Assembly (NCBI RefSeq): GCF_009720725.1
Contig: NZ_WNKT01000023.1
Location: forward strand, 1-60,409
Direction of reading: 5' to 3'
Length of the DNA: 60,409 bases
From: Allochromatium palmeri
GTDB taxonomy: Bacteria > Pseudomonadota > Gammaproteobacteria > Chromatiales > Chromatiaceae
The position numbers and the translations under genes are program-made. This document shows, piece after piece, positions 48,814 through 60,103 of the stretch; positions within the stretch are counted from its first letter, which is position 1; each line of letters begins with the position of its first letter. The notes beneath the pieces were generated by a model. The model was not told the origin of the DNA. It made no database searches and saw nothing but the letters and a program-made list of their open reading frames with translations.

Positions 48814-49801
48814 CCGACGCTCGGCGTCGTGTTGGCTGACCCTCTGTCTATGCGCCTGCCTGCTTCCGCTCCAGGTTCAGGGTGCTGATACGGCGGAGCA
48901 CCATGAGCCGACCGTCGAGAATCAGGTCTCGCCGGCCGAGCGGCTCGAGCGTATGTCCGAAGCGGTGCGCTGGCTGAGCTATGAGGGAACCCTGGTCTAT
49001 CTCCATCAAAATCAGCTCGAAACCCTGAGTCTCGATCATCGCGTCAAGGACGGCGAAGTCGAGGAACGGCTGATCGCGCTCAGCGGACCGATCCGGGCGG
49101 TCGCGCGCGGCAAGGACCGTGTCAACTGCGTCCTGACTGACGGTCAGCCGATCTCGGTCGAGCATCAGGGTGGTGGGCGTTTTCTCGACACTGAGGGTAT
49201 CGACCCCGAGGCGCTGCAAGCCCACTACAGCGTTGAGTATCTGGGGCACGCGCGCATTGCCGGTCGCGAGACGGATGTCGTCGGCATCATCCCCAAGGAC
49301 GATCTGCGCTATGGCTACCGCTTCCATATCGACCGCGATACCGCGCTGCCGCTTAAGTCCGATTTGATCGACCGCCATCTGGAGCCGCTCGAACAGCTCA
49401 TGTTCACGTCGATCACGCTCAATGCACCTGCCGCGCCTGAAACCAAACGGGCGGTCCAGTCCGTTCGCTCGGTGCGCGCGGCACCAGCAACCACCCCCAG
49501 CAGTCACTGGCGTTTCGAGCCGATGCCGGCCGGATTCGAGTTGGTCATGCAGCACCGGATCGAACAGGCCGATGACAGTCTCGTCGAGCACTTTCTCTTC
49601 ACTGATCGCCTCTCGTCTTACTCGATCTATATCGAGCCGGCTAGCGAAAACGGACTCGAAGGCGGCGCCAACATCGGTTCAGTCCACGCAGCTGGACGTC
49701 GCGTCGCGGATTATCAGATCATCGCTGTCGGCGAGGTGCCCTTGATCACGGTCGAGTCCGCGATCGCCAGCGTCCATCGCGCACCCTCGTCGACTCAGTG
49801 A
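48797..49801 (+). CDS. rseB: RseB/MucB-like regulator of sigma-E
   Basis: A periplasmic protein of about 334 residues with a signal peptide (CWLTLCLCACLLPLQVQG), a LolA-like first domain (LSYEGTLVYLHQNQLETL) and a smaller C-terminal domain, as in RseB. It binds the periplasmic part of RseA and senses lipoprotein or LPS precursors. The ATG at 48797 (MNRVVDRR) is preferred; ATG 48779 also in frame. It overlaps the rseA end. Confidence 0.88.
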   Translation: MNRVVDRRSASCWLTLCLCACLLPLQVQGADTAEHHEPTVENQVSPAERLERMSEAVRWLSYEGTLVYLHQNQLETLSLDHRVKDGEVEERLIALSGPIRAVARGKDRVNCVLTDGQPISVEHQGGGRFLDTEGIDPEALQAHYSVEYLGHARIAGRETDVVGIIPKDDLRYGYRFHIDRDTALPLKSDLIDRHLEPLEQLMFTSITLNAPAAPETKRAVQSVRSVRAAPATTPSSHWRFEPMPAGFELVMQHRIEQADDSLVEHFLFTDRLSSYSIYIEPASENGLEGGANIGSVHAAGRRVADYQIIAVGEVPLITVESAIASVHRAPSSTQ

Positions 49802-49814
49802 GGCTCTTGATAAC

Positions 49815-50285
49815 ATGATCGAAGAACGTGGACAGGTCATCGCCATCGTTGGCGATCAGGTGCGCATCACGGCCGAGCGGCGCAGTGCCTGCGGCCAGTG
49901 CAGCGTCAACAATGCTTGCGGAACCTCGCTCCTGGAGCGGGTCTTCGGGCGCCATCCCGTTGAGTTGCTGGCGCGTAACCCAATCGGTGCGCAGGTCGGC
50001 GATGAGGTCGTCGTCGGACTCAGCGAGGAGGGGTTTCTGCGCACAGCGGCCGCCGCCTATTTGATGCCAATCCTGGGGTTGATCATCGGGGCTTCGCTCG
50101 GTGAGCGATTCGGTGGCGCGCACCCCCAGGCCGCCAGCGTATTAGGCGCACTGGCCGGGTTGGCACTGGCGTTCTGGTGGCTGCGCGGCTACAGTGTGAC
50201 GTTGGCCCAACGGCCCGAACGTCAACCCGTGATCCTGAGGCGTCTGAATACCCGAGTCTCCGTGACCCTGTCCGACATGCCCTAA
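49815..50285 (+). CDS. rseC: RseC/MucC-like protein
   Basis: A 156-residue inner-membrane protein of the RseC family: an N-terminal cytoplasmic segment with four cysteines (ACGQCSVNNACG) likely to bind an iron-sulfur cluster, and two transmembrane helices (AYLMPILGLIIGASLG and ASVLGALAGLALAFWWL). It modulates sigmaE and in some bacteria links it to redox functions. It follows rseB by 13 bases. Confidence 0.88.
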   Translation: MIEERGQVIAIVGDQVRITAERRSACGQCSVNNACGTSLLERVFGRHPVELLARNPIGAQVGDEVVVGLSEEGFLRTAAAAYLMPILGLIIGASLGERFGGAHPQAASVLGALAGLALAFWWLRGYSVTLAQRPERQPVILRRLNTRVSVTLSDMP

Positions 50286-50314
50286 GGATTGACCTTTATT
50301 CGATCGGAGTTTCC

Positions 50315-51739
50315 ATGCGCCCTACATCCAGACTGTCGCTTACCCTAGCCGTCCTCCTGGTCTGCGGGCTGGTCGTCGGCCCGGCACTCGGGCGGGATCT
50401 ACCTGATTTCACCCGATTGGTTGCCGAAAACGGACCAGCCGTGGTCAACATTAGCACCAAGCAGTCGTCCTCCATTACCCAACGCCTTCAGCAATATTCA
50501 ATCCCGAATCTGCCCGAAGGCAGTCCACTGGAGGATTTGTTCCGGCACTTCTTCGGCGAAGAAGGCGCGGTCCCGGACGATAGCTTTCAATCGCGCTCGC
50601 TCGGCTCGGGCTTTTTCGTCTCGGCTGATGGCTATGTATTGACCAACTCGCATGTGGTCGAGAGTGCCGAGGAGATCGTCGTGCGCACCAGCGACCGGCG
50701 CGAGTTCGTCGCCACGCTGGTCGGCACCGACAAGCGCAGCGACATTGCCTTGCTCAAGGTCGAGGCCGAAGGGCTGCCGGCCGCCCGCATCGGTTCGGGT
50801 AAGGATCTCGAGGTCGGGGAATGGGTGCTGGCCATCGGCTCACCCTTCGGTTTCGAGTCCTCGGCTACCGCCGGCATCGTCAGTGCCAAGGGACGCAGTC
50901 TGCCGAGCGAGAATTATGTGCCCTTCATCCAGACCGATGTCGCCATCAATCCCGGCAACTCGGGCGGTCCGCTGTTCGATCTCGACGGTCGGGTCGTCGG
51001 GGTCAACAGTCAGATCTACAGCCGCACCGGCGGCTTCATGGGGCTGTCGTTCGCCATTCCGATCGAGGTCGCCATGGACGTGGTCGAGCAGCTCAAGACC
51101 AAGGGGCGCGTCAGCCGGGGTTGGCTGGGCGTGCTCATCCAGGATGTGACGCGCGAGCTGGCTGAATCCTTCGGGATGCCGCAGCCGCGTGGGGCGCTGG
51201 TGGCGCAGGTACTGCCCGACAGTCCGGCGGCGGCAGCGGGTCTGCAACCGGGTGACGTGATCCTGTCCTTCAACGGACGCGATGTGCCGACGTCCAGCAG
51301 TCTGCCGCCGCTGGTCGGCGCAACGCCCGTGGGCGAGAGCGCCGGCCTGGTCGTGTTGCGCCGTGGCGAGCGGGTCGAGCTGAGGATTCAGATCCAGGAA
51401 CTGCCCGAGGAGGATCAAATCGCCGGCGATCCAGGACAGACTGACAAGCCTGCGGCCAATCGTCTGGGTCTGGTCGTGCGCGATCTCACACCCGAGCTGC
51501 GCCAGCAACTGGAGGTCGAGCAGGGTGGGGTGCTGATCGAGTCGATCGATCCAGGTCCAGCCGCGTCCGCCGGGCTGAGTGCCGGCGACGTGATCCTGAT
51601 GCTCGACAATCAGCCAATTGGTAATCTCGCTGATTTCGAGCGAATCCTCACCGCCATTGATCCGGGGCACGCAACGGCCGTGCTGGTGCAGCGTGGCGAC
51701 ACCCGGATGTTCTACGCGCTCAAGCTGCCCAAATCCTGA
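50315..51739 (+). CDS. periplasmic serine protease, DegP/MucD type
   Basis: A 474-residue HtrA-family protease-chaperone with a signal peptide, a trypsin-like domain with the triad in LTNSHVVESA (His), DKRSDIALLK (Asp) and NPGNSGGPLF (Ser), and two PDZ domains. It degrades misfolded envelope proteins and in this place (rpoE-rseABC-degP, as the algU-mucD order) feeds back on sigmaE. The start ATG at 50315 has CGGAG upstream. Followed by a GC-rich hairpin. Confidence 0.92.
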   Translation: MRPTSRLSLTLAVLLVCGLVVGPALGRDLPDFTRLVAENGPAVVNISTKQSSSITQRLQQYSIPNLPEGSPLEDLFRHFFGEEGAVPDDSFQSRSLGSGFFVSADGYVLTNSHVVESAEEIVVRTSDRREFVATLVGTDKRSDIALLKVEAEGLPAARIGSGKDLEVGEWVLAIGSPFGFESSATAGIVSAKGRSLPSENYVPFIQTDVAINPGNSGGPLFDLDGRVVGVNSQIYSRTGGFMGLSFAIPIEVAMDVVEQLKTKGRVSRGWLGVLIQDVTRELAESFGMPQPRGALVAQVLPDSPAAAAGLQPGDVILSFNGRDVPTSSSLPPLVGATPVGESAGLVVLRRGERVELRIQIQELPEEDQIAGDPGQTDKPAANRLGLVVRDLTPELRQQLEVEQGGVLIESIDPGPAASAGLSAGDVILMLDNQPIGNLADFERILTAIDPGHATAVLVQRGDTRMFYALKLPKS

Positions 51740-51747
51740 TGTCAGAG

Positions 51748-51780
51748 ACGTGCCGCCGGCCAGTGTGGGCGGCGGCGCGT
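51748..51780 (+). terminator. hairpin after the DegP-like gene
   Basis: A 10-bp stem (ACGTGCCGCC with GGCGGCGCGT, one U-G pair) around a loop of about 13 bases, nine bases past the stop. No T-run, so termination is probable but not certain. The lepA start is 132 bases further on. Confidence 0.5.
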
Positions 51781-51911
51781 GATCGGATACGCCAGTACGC
51801 TGCACTCTGGTATCATGGCGCGCTGTTTTCCATGCCGTGCCGGACTCGATGTCCCACGCGCCCGCGTGGTCTCACCCGTATTTCCCTCTGGATCATCCCG
51901 TTAGGTTTTTG

Positions 51912-53711
<1,800 letters not shown>

Positions 53712-53758
53712 GATCCGACCCGCGCACTAGGCATCGATCCACAGAGACACGCAGCGAC

Positions 53759-54583
53759 ATGACATTCGACTTCCCGGCTTTTCTCGTCCTGGCCTCCTTT
53801 CTAACCGGCGGTATCTGGCTACTCGACGCGCTGGTGTTCGCGCCGCGCCGCCGCGCGGCCCTGACCGAAGACGGCCAGCCGATCGCCAAGGAGCCGGTGC
53901 TGGTCGAGTATGCGCGCTCCTTCTTTCCGGTCATCTTTGCGGTGCTGGTATTGCGCTCCTTTCTGGTCGAGCCGTTTCGCATCCCGTCGAATTCGATGAT
54001 GCCGACCCTTTTGACGGGCGACTTCATTCTGGTCAATAAATTCGCCTATGGCCTGCGGCTGCCGGTCCTCAACGTCAAGGTTCTCGACATTGGCGAACCG
54101 CAGCACGGCGATGTGGTGGTCTTCAGGTTTCCGCTCGACACCCGCACCGACTACATCAAGCGCGTCGTCGGCGTGCCGGGCGATCTGATCGGCTATCGCA
54201 ACAAGACGATCTTCATCAACGGCGAGCCTGTGGGTCAGTTACCAATTGGCACCTATACCGGCGTTGGATCTGGGCGTGAAATGACTAATGCACGCGAGGC
54301 GCTGGAAAGTCTCGGTGATGTGGAACACCATATCCTCACGCGCCCGGCGGCACCCGATCTGCCGTTTGGGTGCCAGGCGCTGGCGCGTGGCCCAGTCAAG
54401 GTGCCCGAGGGGCAGTATTTCGTCATGGGAGACAACCGTGACAACAGCAACGACAGCCGCTGCTGGGGCTTCGTGCCGGAGCAGAACCTGGTCGGCAAGG
54501 CGTTCGCGATCTGGATGCATTGGGATGGCGCACGCGATGGCTTCCCGATCGCCTGGTCGCGGCTGTGGGATGGAATCGAATAA
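53759..54583 (+). CDS. lepB: signal peptidase I
   Basis: A 274-residue membrane peptidase that removes Sec/Tat signal peptides. Two transmembrane helices near the N-terminus, catalytic serine in SNSMMPTLL, lysine in YIKRVVGVPGD, and the conserved MGDNRDNSNDSR. It lies between lepA and rnc as in many gammaproteobacteria. Confidence 0.94.
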   Translation: MTFDFPAFLVLASFLTGGIWLLDALVFAPRRRAALTEDGQPIAKEPVLVEYARSFFPVIFAVLVLRSFLVEPFRIPSNSMMPTLLTGDFILVNKFAYGLRLPVLNVKVLDIGEPQHGDVVVFRFPLDTRTDYIKRVVGVPGDLIGYRNKTIFINGEPVGQLPIGTYTGVGSGREMTNAREALESLGDVEHHILTRPAAPDLPFGCQALARGPVKVPEGQYFVMGDNRDNSNDSRCWGFVPEQNLVGKAFAIWMHWDGARDGFPIAWSRLWDGIE

Positions 54584-54601
54584 CCCGTGAGGTTCATACA
54601 G

Positions 54602-54994
54602 ATGTCCATGACAACCGGATGCGGTGCGCGTCAACGTGGCGCGGGCTTTCTGCTTCTGATCGTACTCATCGGCCTGGCGTCCTTTTTTGGCACGATCGCG
54701 CTCAAGGTCGGACCGCTTTACCTGAATTTCTGGACCGTGCGCTCCATCATGGAGGAATCCGCGCAGCAGCTCAATCCGACTCAGGATGGCGGCGCGCGCG
54801 GTATCGTGATGGCCATCGAGAAGCGTCTCTATGTCAACTCGATCGATAACATCAAGGGCAGCGACTTCAGTGTCGAGCGCGTCGACGATCGACGCTTCCA
54901 GGTGGGCCTGGAGTATGAGGAGCGCGTGCATCTGTTCTTCAATGTCGATGCGATCGTCTCCTTTAATCATCAGATCGAAGTCGGCTCCGAGTGA
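54602..54994 (+). CDS. DUF4845 membrane protein
   Basis: A 130-residue protein of the DUF4845 family: short N-terminal segment, a transmembrane helix (GFLLLIVLIGLASFFGTIALKVGPLYLNFW) and a small extracytoplasmic domain. It is regularly found between lepB and rnc. GAGG nine bases before ATG 54602 supports this start over GTG 54587. Its stop overlaps the GTG start of rnc. Confidence 0.8.
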   Translation: MSMTTGCGARQRGAGFLLLIVLIGLASFFGTIALKVGPLYLNFWTVRSIMEESAQQLNPTQDGGARGIVMAIEKRLYVNSIDNIKGSDFSVERVDDRRFQVGLEYEERVHLFFNVDAIVSFNHQIEVGSE

Positions 54995-55668
54995 ACGCTG
55001 ATCCACGTCGACTTGCCCAAGCACTTGGGCATCGTTTCAATCGTGAAGAACTGCTGACGCAGGCGCTCACGCATCGTAGTGTCGGTTCATCCAACAACGA
55101 GCGGCTTGAATTTCTCGGCGATGCCCTGATCGGATTCATCATTGCCGAGGCGCTGTGGGAGCGTTTTCCCAAGGCGGACGAAGGGACGCTGAGTCGCATG
55201 CGCGCCTCGCTGGTCAAGCGCGAATCGCTGGCCCGCCTGGCGCGTGATCTCAAGCTCGGTGAGGCACTGCGGCTCGGTGCCGGAGAACTGCGCACCGGCG
55301 GATATGCGCGTGACTCGATTCTGGCAGATGCGCTGGAGGCCGTACTCGGGGCGGTTTATCTGGATGCCGGATTCGAGCGCGCGCGCATTGTAGTGCTCGA
55401 ACTCTTCGCCGCCCGGCTCGAACAGACCGATGCTGAGCGCGCCGGCAAGGATCCCAAGACGCGCTTGCAGGAGTGGCTCCAGTCCTACAAGCGCCCCTTG
55501 CCCGAATATCTGGTGCTGTCGATTGACGGCGACCAGCACGACCAGACTTTCATTGTGAGCTGTCAGCTCCAGGATGCCGATGTGACGACACGCGCCACAG
55601 GAACCAGCCGCCGCCGGGCCGAGCAGGCGGCGGCCGAATTGATGCTGGAGCAAATCCAGCATGGCTGA
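54991..55668 (+). CDS. rnc: ribonuclease III
   Basis: A 225-residue double-stranded-RNA endonuclease. The catalytic signature NNERLEFLGDALIGFI is near residue 35, with the second acidic cluster DALEAVLGAVYLD, and a C-terminal dsRNA-binding domain (TRLQEWLQSYKRPLPEY to RAEQAAAELMLEQI). GTG start overlaps the DUF4845 stop; stop overlaps era. Confidence 0.95.
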   Translation: MNADPRRLAQALGHRFNREELLTQALTHRSVGSSNNERLEFLGDALIGFIIAEALWERFPKADEGTLSRMRASLVKRESLARLARDLKLGEALRLGAGELRTGGYARDSILADALEAVLGAVYLDAGFERARIVVLELFAARLEQTDAERAGKDPKTRLQEWLQSYKRPLPEYLVLSIDGDQHDQTFIVSCQLQDADVTTRATGTSRRRAEQAAAELMLEQIQHG

Positions 55669-56575
55669 GTCGAATCCCGGCGAATCCGTCGCGAGCCGTT
55701 GCGGCACTGTGGCTATCATCGGCCGCCCCAATGTCGGCAAATCGACCCTGTTGAACCGCATCCTGGGACAGAAGCTCGCCATCACCTCGCACAAGGCACA
55801 GACCACCCGGCACGCGATCCTGGGCATCAAGACTCGCGCCGAGGGGCAAATTCTGTTCGTCGACACGCCCGGCATCCATGAGCGCGGCGGCAGCGCGCTC
55901 AATCGCTATCTCAACCGCGCGGCGCGCTCGGCTATCGCTGACACGGATCTGGCCCTGCTGGTCGTCGAGGCCGGACGCTGGAGCGAAGAAGATGCCAAGG
56001 CGCTGGAAGCCATCGCCGCCGCTGGCGTGCCTGCCATTGCGGTTGTCAACAAGGTCGACTGGATCGCAGACAAGTCGGCCCTGCTGCCCTATCTCCAGCA
56101 ACTCGGCGAGCGTCATGCCTTCCGGCATGTCATCCCGGTCTCGGCAGCCAAGGGCGATCAGATCGAGACCCTGGAGTGCCTGATCGTCGAGTCGCTGCCC
56201 GAGGGCGAACCGGCCTTTCCCGAGGACCAGATCACCGACCGCTCGGAGCGTTTTTTCGCCGCTGAGCTGGTGCGCGAACAATTGATGCAGCGCTATGGCA
56301 AGGAGCTGCCTTATTGCACCACAGTCGAGATCGAGCGCTTTGAGATGGCCGAGGGCCGGTATCTGATCAATGCGCTCATCTGGGTCGAGCGGCCGGGACA
56401 GAAGGGCATCATCATCGGTAAGCGCGGCGAGGCACTCAAGGCTGTGGCCACCCAGGCGCGGCTGGAGATGCAGAAGCTCTTCGACTGCCCGGTGCACCTG
56501 GAGGTCTGGGTCAAGATCAAGAAGAGCTGGTCCAGCGACGAAGCGGCGCTCTCTACGCTCGGCTATCACGACTGA
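55661..56575 (+). CDS. era: GTPase Era
   Basis: A 304-residue ribosome-assembly GTPase. G1 GRPNVGKSTLLN, G3 DTPGIHERGG, G4 NKVDWIAD and a C-terminal KH domain (LIWVERPGQKGIIIGKRGEALK) that binds 16S rRNA. It overlaps the end of rnc by eight bases; together rnc-era-recO-pdxJ form a well-known operon. Confidence 0.95.
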   Translation: MAESNPGESVASRCGTVAIIGRPNVGKSTLLNRILGQKLAITSHKAQTTRHAILGIKTRAEGQILFVDTPGIHERGGSALNRYLNRAARSAIADTDLALLVVEAGRWSEEDAKALEAIAAAGVPAIAVVNKVDWIADKSALLPYLQQLGERHAFRHVIPVSAAKGDQIETLECLIVESLPEGEPAFPEDQITDRSERFFAAELVREQLMQRYGKELPYCTTVEIERFEMAEGRYLINALIWVERPGQKGIIIGKRGEALKAVATQARLEMQKLFDCPVHLEVWVKIKKSWSSDEAALSTLGYHD

Positions 56576-56662
56576 TTTGAGTCGGCGGTGACGATGATGA
56601 CCCTTGTCTTGATCCTGATCCGCCGCTCTGCCGGTTGCTGACAGCCCGGCGTCAGCCTGTCC

Positions 56663-57394
56663 ATGTCGGCTCGTCACGCTTTGTTTTTGGCCTTCGTGCT
56701 CCATCGGCGCGCGCATGGCAACACCAGCCTGTTGCTGGAGATCCTGGGCGCCGGGCAGGGACGGTTCGCGGCCATCGCCAAGGGCGCGCGCCGTCCACGC
56801 CAGACGGCAAGCGCGCTTTTGCAGCCCTTCCAGCCACTGTGGCTGGCTATGAGCGGACGCGGCGAGGTCCGGACCTTGACGACGATTGAGGAGGCCGGCG
56901 CGGCGATCCCTCTCCAGGGCGCGGCACTGCTTGCCGGCTTCTATCTCAACGAACTGCTGCTACGGATGCTCGCGCGTCACGATCCCCATGATCCGCTGTT
57001 CGTCTTCTACCAGTCGACGCTGTCGCGTCTGGCTGAAGATGGCGATCTGGAAAGCCCTCTGCGCTGTTTCGAGCGCCATGTGCTCGCTGAACTCGGCTAT
57101 GGATTGATGCTCGACCGGGTCGTCGACGATGGCGTGCCGGTCCTCACCGAGGCGAGCTATGTCTATGAGCGCGAGCGCGGTCCACGCTATCCAAGCGATC
57201 TTGTATACGGGCCGCGTATCTCGGGCGCGACATTGCTGGCGCTGGCCGACGATCAACCACTCGTTGGCGATCAACGACGCGAGGCGCGCACCCTGTTGCG
57301 CTACGTCCTGGAACCCCATCTGGGCACTCGACCGCTCCAGAGTCGCGAACTCTATCGACGCTGGTTCGCGACAGACTCCATTCACGAGAACTAG
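56663..57394 (+). CDS. recO: DNA repair protein RecO
   Basis: A 243-residue mediator that loads RecA with RecR. N-terminal OB fold (AFVLHRRAHGNTSLLLEILG), then the helical domain with LLAGFYLNELLLRMLARHDPHDPLF, typical of the family. The position between era and pdxJ agrees. Start ATG 56663. Confidence 0.92.
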   Translation: MSARHALFLAFVLHRRAHGNTSLLLEILGAGQGRFAAIAKGARRPRQTASALLQPFQPLWLAMSGRGEVRTLTTIEEAGAAIPLQGAALLAGFYLNELLLRMLARHDPHDPLFVFYQSTLSRLAEDGDLESPLRCFERHVLAELGYGLMLDRVVDDGVPVLTEASYVYERERGPRYPSDLVYGPRISGATLLALADDQPLVGDQRREARTLLRYVLEPHLGTRPLQSRELYRRWFATDSIHEN

Positions 57395-57397
57395 CTC

Positions 57398-58156
57398 ATG
57401 TCATCGCTTTCACAGACCCCATCCGAGATCCTGCTCGGCGTCAACATCGACCATGTCGCCACTGTGCGTCAGGCACGCGGCACTCGCTATCCCGAGCCGA
57501 TTCAGGCCGCACTGGTGGCCGAACAGGCCGGCGCGGACGCCATTACGCTCCATCTGCGCGAGGACCGGCGTCATATCCAGGATCGCGATGTCGAGACGCT
57601 ACGCGACATCCTGCAAACGCGCATGAATCTGGAGATGGCCGTCACCCCGGAGATGGGCGACATCGCCTGCCGCCTTCAGCCTGCCGATTGCTGTCTGGTG
57701 CCCGAGCGGCGCGAGGAACTGACCACTGAGGGCGGGCTGGATGTTGCCAGCCGTCAGGACGAGATGCGCGCGTTCTGCGCCCGGCTGGCCGAAGCCGGCA
57801 TTCGTGTCTCGCTCTTCATCGACGCCGATCCGCGCCAGATCGAGGCTGCACACGCCATCGGCGCTCCCGTGATCGAGATCCATACCGGACACTATGCCGA
57901 TGCCCACAATCCGCTTGCGCGTACTGCGCAGTTAGAGCGCTTGCGCAAAGCGGTCGAGCTAGGGCTGTCGCTGGGACTCCAGGTCAACGCCGGTCATGGA
58001 CTCGACTATCACAACGTCAAGGCAATCGCGGCGATTCCGGGCGTGCGCGAACTCAACATCGGGCACTCGATCATCGCGCGTGCGCTCTTCTCAGGACTCG
58101 ACCGGGCGGTACGCGACATGAAGGATGTCATGGAGCGCGCGGCGGCTGGCCGCTGA
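57398..58156 (+). CDS. pdxJ: pyridoxine 5'-phosphate synthase
   Basis: A 252-residue TIM-barrel enzyme that joins deoxyxylulose-5-phosphate and aminoacetone-phosphate in vitamin B6 synthesis. [15 protein letters not shown] near the start, [14 protein letters not shown], and [10 protein letters not shown] and [11 protein letters not shown] phosphate-binding segments are intact. It starts four bases after recO. Confidence 0.95.
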   Translation: MSSLSQTPSEILLGVNIDHVATVRQARGTRYPEPIQAALVAEQAGADAITLHLREDRRHIQDRDVETLRDILQTRMNLEMAVTPEMGDIACRLQPADCCLVPERREELTTEGGLDVASRQDEMRAFCARLAEAGIRVSLFIDADPRQIEAAHAIGAPVIEIHTGHYADAHNPLARTAQLERLRKAVELGLSLGLQVNAGHGLDYHNVKAIAAIPGVRELNIGHSIIARALFSGLDRAVRDMKDVMERAAAGR

Positions 58157-58166
58157 CACGATTGGC

Positions 58167-59513
58167 ATGAGCGGCGGGATGGCGCTTGCGCTCTATACCG
58201 GACTCTGGCGTTTGGCGCTACCGCTGGTGCTGGCGCGGCTCTATTGGCGAGGTCGCCAGCAGCCGGCCTATCGGCAGCGTATCGGCGAGCGTCTGGCCTG
58301 GGCGAGTGGCGGCGGTAGAGAAGGGCAGGGCCGTGCATCACGGATCGCTATTTGGATTCACGCCGTGTCAGTGGGCGAGGTCCAGGCCGCTGAACCCTTG
58401 ATCCGGCGTCTGCTGGAAACCGACCCGGCGCGCGCGATCCTGGTGACGACGACTACACCCACAGGCGCCGAGCGTCTGAGGGCGCTCTTCGGCGAGCGTG
58501 TCGCGCATCACTATACCCCCTTCGATCTGCCGGGCGTGATGGCGCGCTTTCTCGATCAGATCGAGCCTCGGCTCGTCATCGTCATGGAGACCGAGATCTG
58601 GCCGAACATGCTCGCCGTGCTCGAACAGCGCGCCATTCCGGTCGCGCTGGTCAATGCACGGCTATCGGCGCGATCCGCACGCGGCTATGCGCGGTTGTCG
58701 AGTCTGACGCGCCAGGCGCTGGGACGCTTTGCGCTTATCGCGGCCCAGGCGCCAGCCGATGCCGAGCGCTTCATCGCTCTGGGCGCACGGCGCGAGCGCG
58801 TACAGGTCACGGGCAGTCTCAAGTTCGACGTGGTCCGCGCTGAGGATCTCGCAATAGGCGCTAGGGAGGTGCGTCGTCTGTGGGGGGCCGAGCGTCCGGT
58901 TTGGATCGCCGCTAGCACCCATGAGGGCGAGGAGACTCAGATGCTGCGGGCACATCAACGTCTGCTGGCCCACTATCCCGACGCCCTGCTGGTGTTGGTA
59001 CCACGTCATCCCGAGCGGTTCGAGGCCGTAGCTACGCTCATCGAACGCCAGGGACTGGCCTTTGCGCGACGGAGTCAGGCGCGGGCGGTCGCGTCGAACG
59101 AGTCGGTCTATCTCGGCGATAGCATGGGCGAGTTGACGTGCTTTCTGGCGGCCAGCGACCTGGCCTTTATCGGTGGCAGTCTGGTGCCGAGGGGAGGGCA
59201 CAACCCACTGGAAGCTTCGGTGGCGGGGATCCCGGTCATCCTGGGGCCGCAGACCTTCAACTTCGCCGCGATCGTGCAGAGCCTGCGCGCGGCTGGAGCG
59301 GCCGAACAGGTCGAGGATGTCGCGGCGTTGAGCCAGTGTCTGCTCGACCTGTTCGACGACCCCGAGCGTCGTGCTCGCATGGGCCTCCGTGGTCGCGACG
59401 TCGTCGAGCGCAATCGAGGCGCGCTGGAGCGTCTGCTTAGTGCGCTCGCACCTTGGCTCGCGGTCGCCACGACATCCGATCGGTCGGCTGAGGCGACCAG
59501 TGAGCGCGATTGA
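58167..59513 (+). CDS. waaA: 3-deoxy-D-manno-octulosonic acid (Kdo) transferase
   Basis: A 448-residue inner-membrane glycosyltransferase adding Kdo to lipid A. N-terminal membrane anchor (LYTGLWRLALPLVLARLYW), conserved IWIHAVSVGEVQAAEPLI, and the C-terminal FIGGSLVPRGGHNPLEA. ATG 58167 or 58179 are both possible starts; a longer in-frame extension overlaps pdxJ and is rejected. Confidence 0.93.
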   Translation: MSGGMALALYTGLWRLALPLVLARLYWRGRQQPAYRQRIGERLAWASGGGREGQGRASRIAIWIHAVSVGEVQAAEPLIRRLLETDPARAILVTTTTPTGAERLRALFGERVAHHYTPFDLPGVMARFLDQIEPRLVIVMETEIWPNMLAVLEQRAIPVALVNARLSARSARGYARLSSLTRQALGRFALIAAQAPADAERFIALGARRERVQVTGSLKFDVVRAEDLAIGAREVRRLWGAERPVWIAASTHEGEETQMLRAHQRLLAHYPDALLVLVPRHPERFEAVATLIERQGLAFARRSQARAVASNESVYLGDSMGELTCFLAASDLAFIGGSLVPRGGHNPLEASVAGIPVILGPQTFNFAAIVQSLRAAGAAEQVEDVAALSQCLLDLFDDPERRARMGLRGRDVVERNRGALERLLSALAPWLAVATTSDRSAEATSERD

Positions 59514-59524
59514 GCGATTAGACG

Positions 59525-60103
59525 CTACTTGAACAGCGACCAAACATCGCGGAACTGCGCATCGGTCGAATCACCCATCCACTCGAAGCCAACCGATTCG
59601 GCGCAGACGACCTGAATACCACACTGACGCATCCGCTCGAGCACGTTTTCTTTATAGGCCGTTTTGCGCGAAATGATGGCATCACTCGGCACGAAAACCT
59701 GATAGCCCCAGCGTTGCAGCCCGGAGACGGTCTGAGCGATGCAGATATGCGCTTCCATCCCAACGACGATCAGTTGGCGTCGATCCGGATGCGAGGAAAT
59801 GTTGCGCTCGAATCCGGGCGCGGTGCAGCAGGAGAAGGCCGTTTTCTCGGTCGGCTCGTGCACCATCGGCATGTTGGTGCGGATGGACTCGATGATGGGG
59901 CCGAGTCCCTTAGAGTTGTGCTGGGTTGCAATAACCGGGATATCGAGGATTTTGGCGGCCGTAATCAGACGATTGATGTTATCGACGACCTGATCCAGCT
60001 CATCCGGCGGCATGGCTGCGGCGAGCCGCTCTTGGGCGTCGATGATGAGAAGCTGTGAAAAGGCCCGTTGGCAGAGCGGCATCTGTGCTTGATGGTTACT
60101 CAT
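59525..60103 (-). CDS. isochorismatase-family cysteine hydrolase
   Basis: A 192-residue hydrolase of the isochorismatase/nicotinamidase superfamily. Catalytic triad candidates are Asp near residue 23 (LLIIDAQE), Lys near 87 (TEKTAFS) and the cysteine of VVGMEAHICIAQTV near 120. Substrate cannot be assigned. GAGGA lies upstream of the ATG at 60103. It converges with waaA 11 bases away. Confidence 0.85.
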   Translation of the reverse strand: MSNHQAQMPLCQRAFSQLLIIDAQERLAAAMPPDELDQVVDNINRLITAAKILDIPVIATQHNSKGLGPIIESIRTNMPMVHEPTEKTAFSCCTAPGFERNISSHPDRRQLIVVGMEAHICIAQTVSGLQRWGYQVFVPSDAIISRKTAYKENVLERMRQCGIQVVCAESVGFEWMGDSTDAQFRDVWSLFK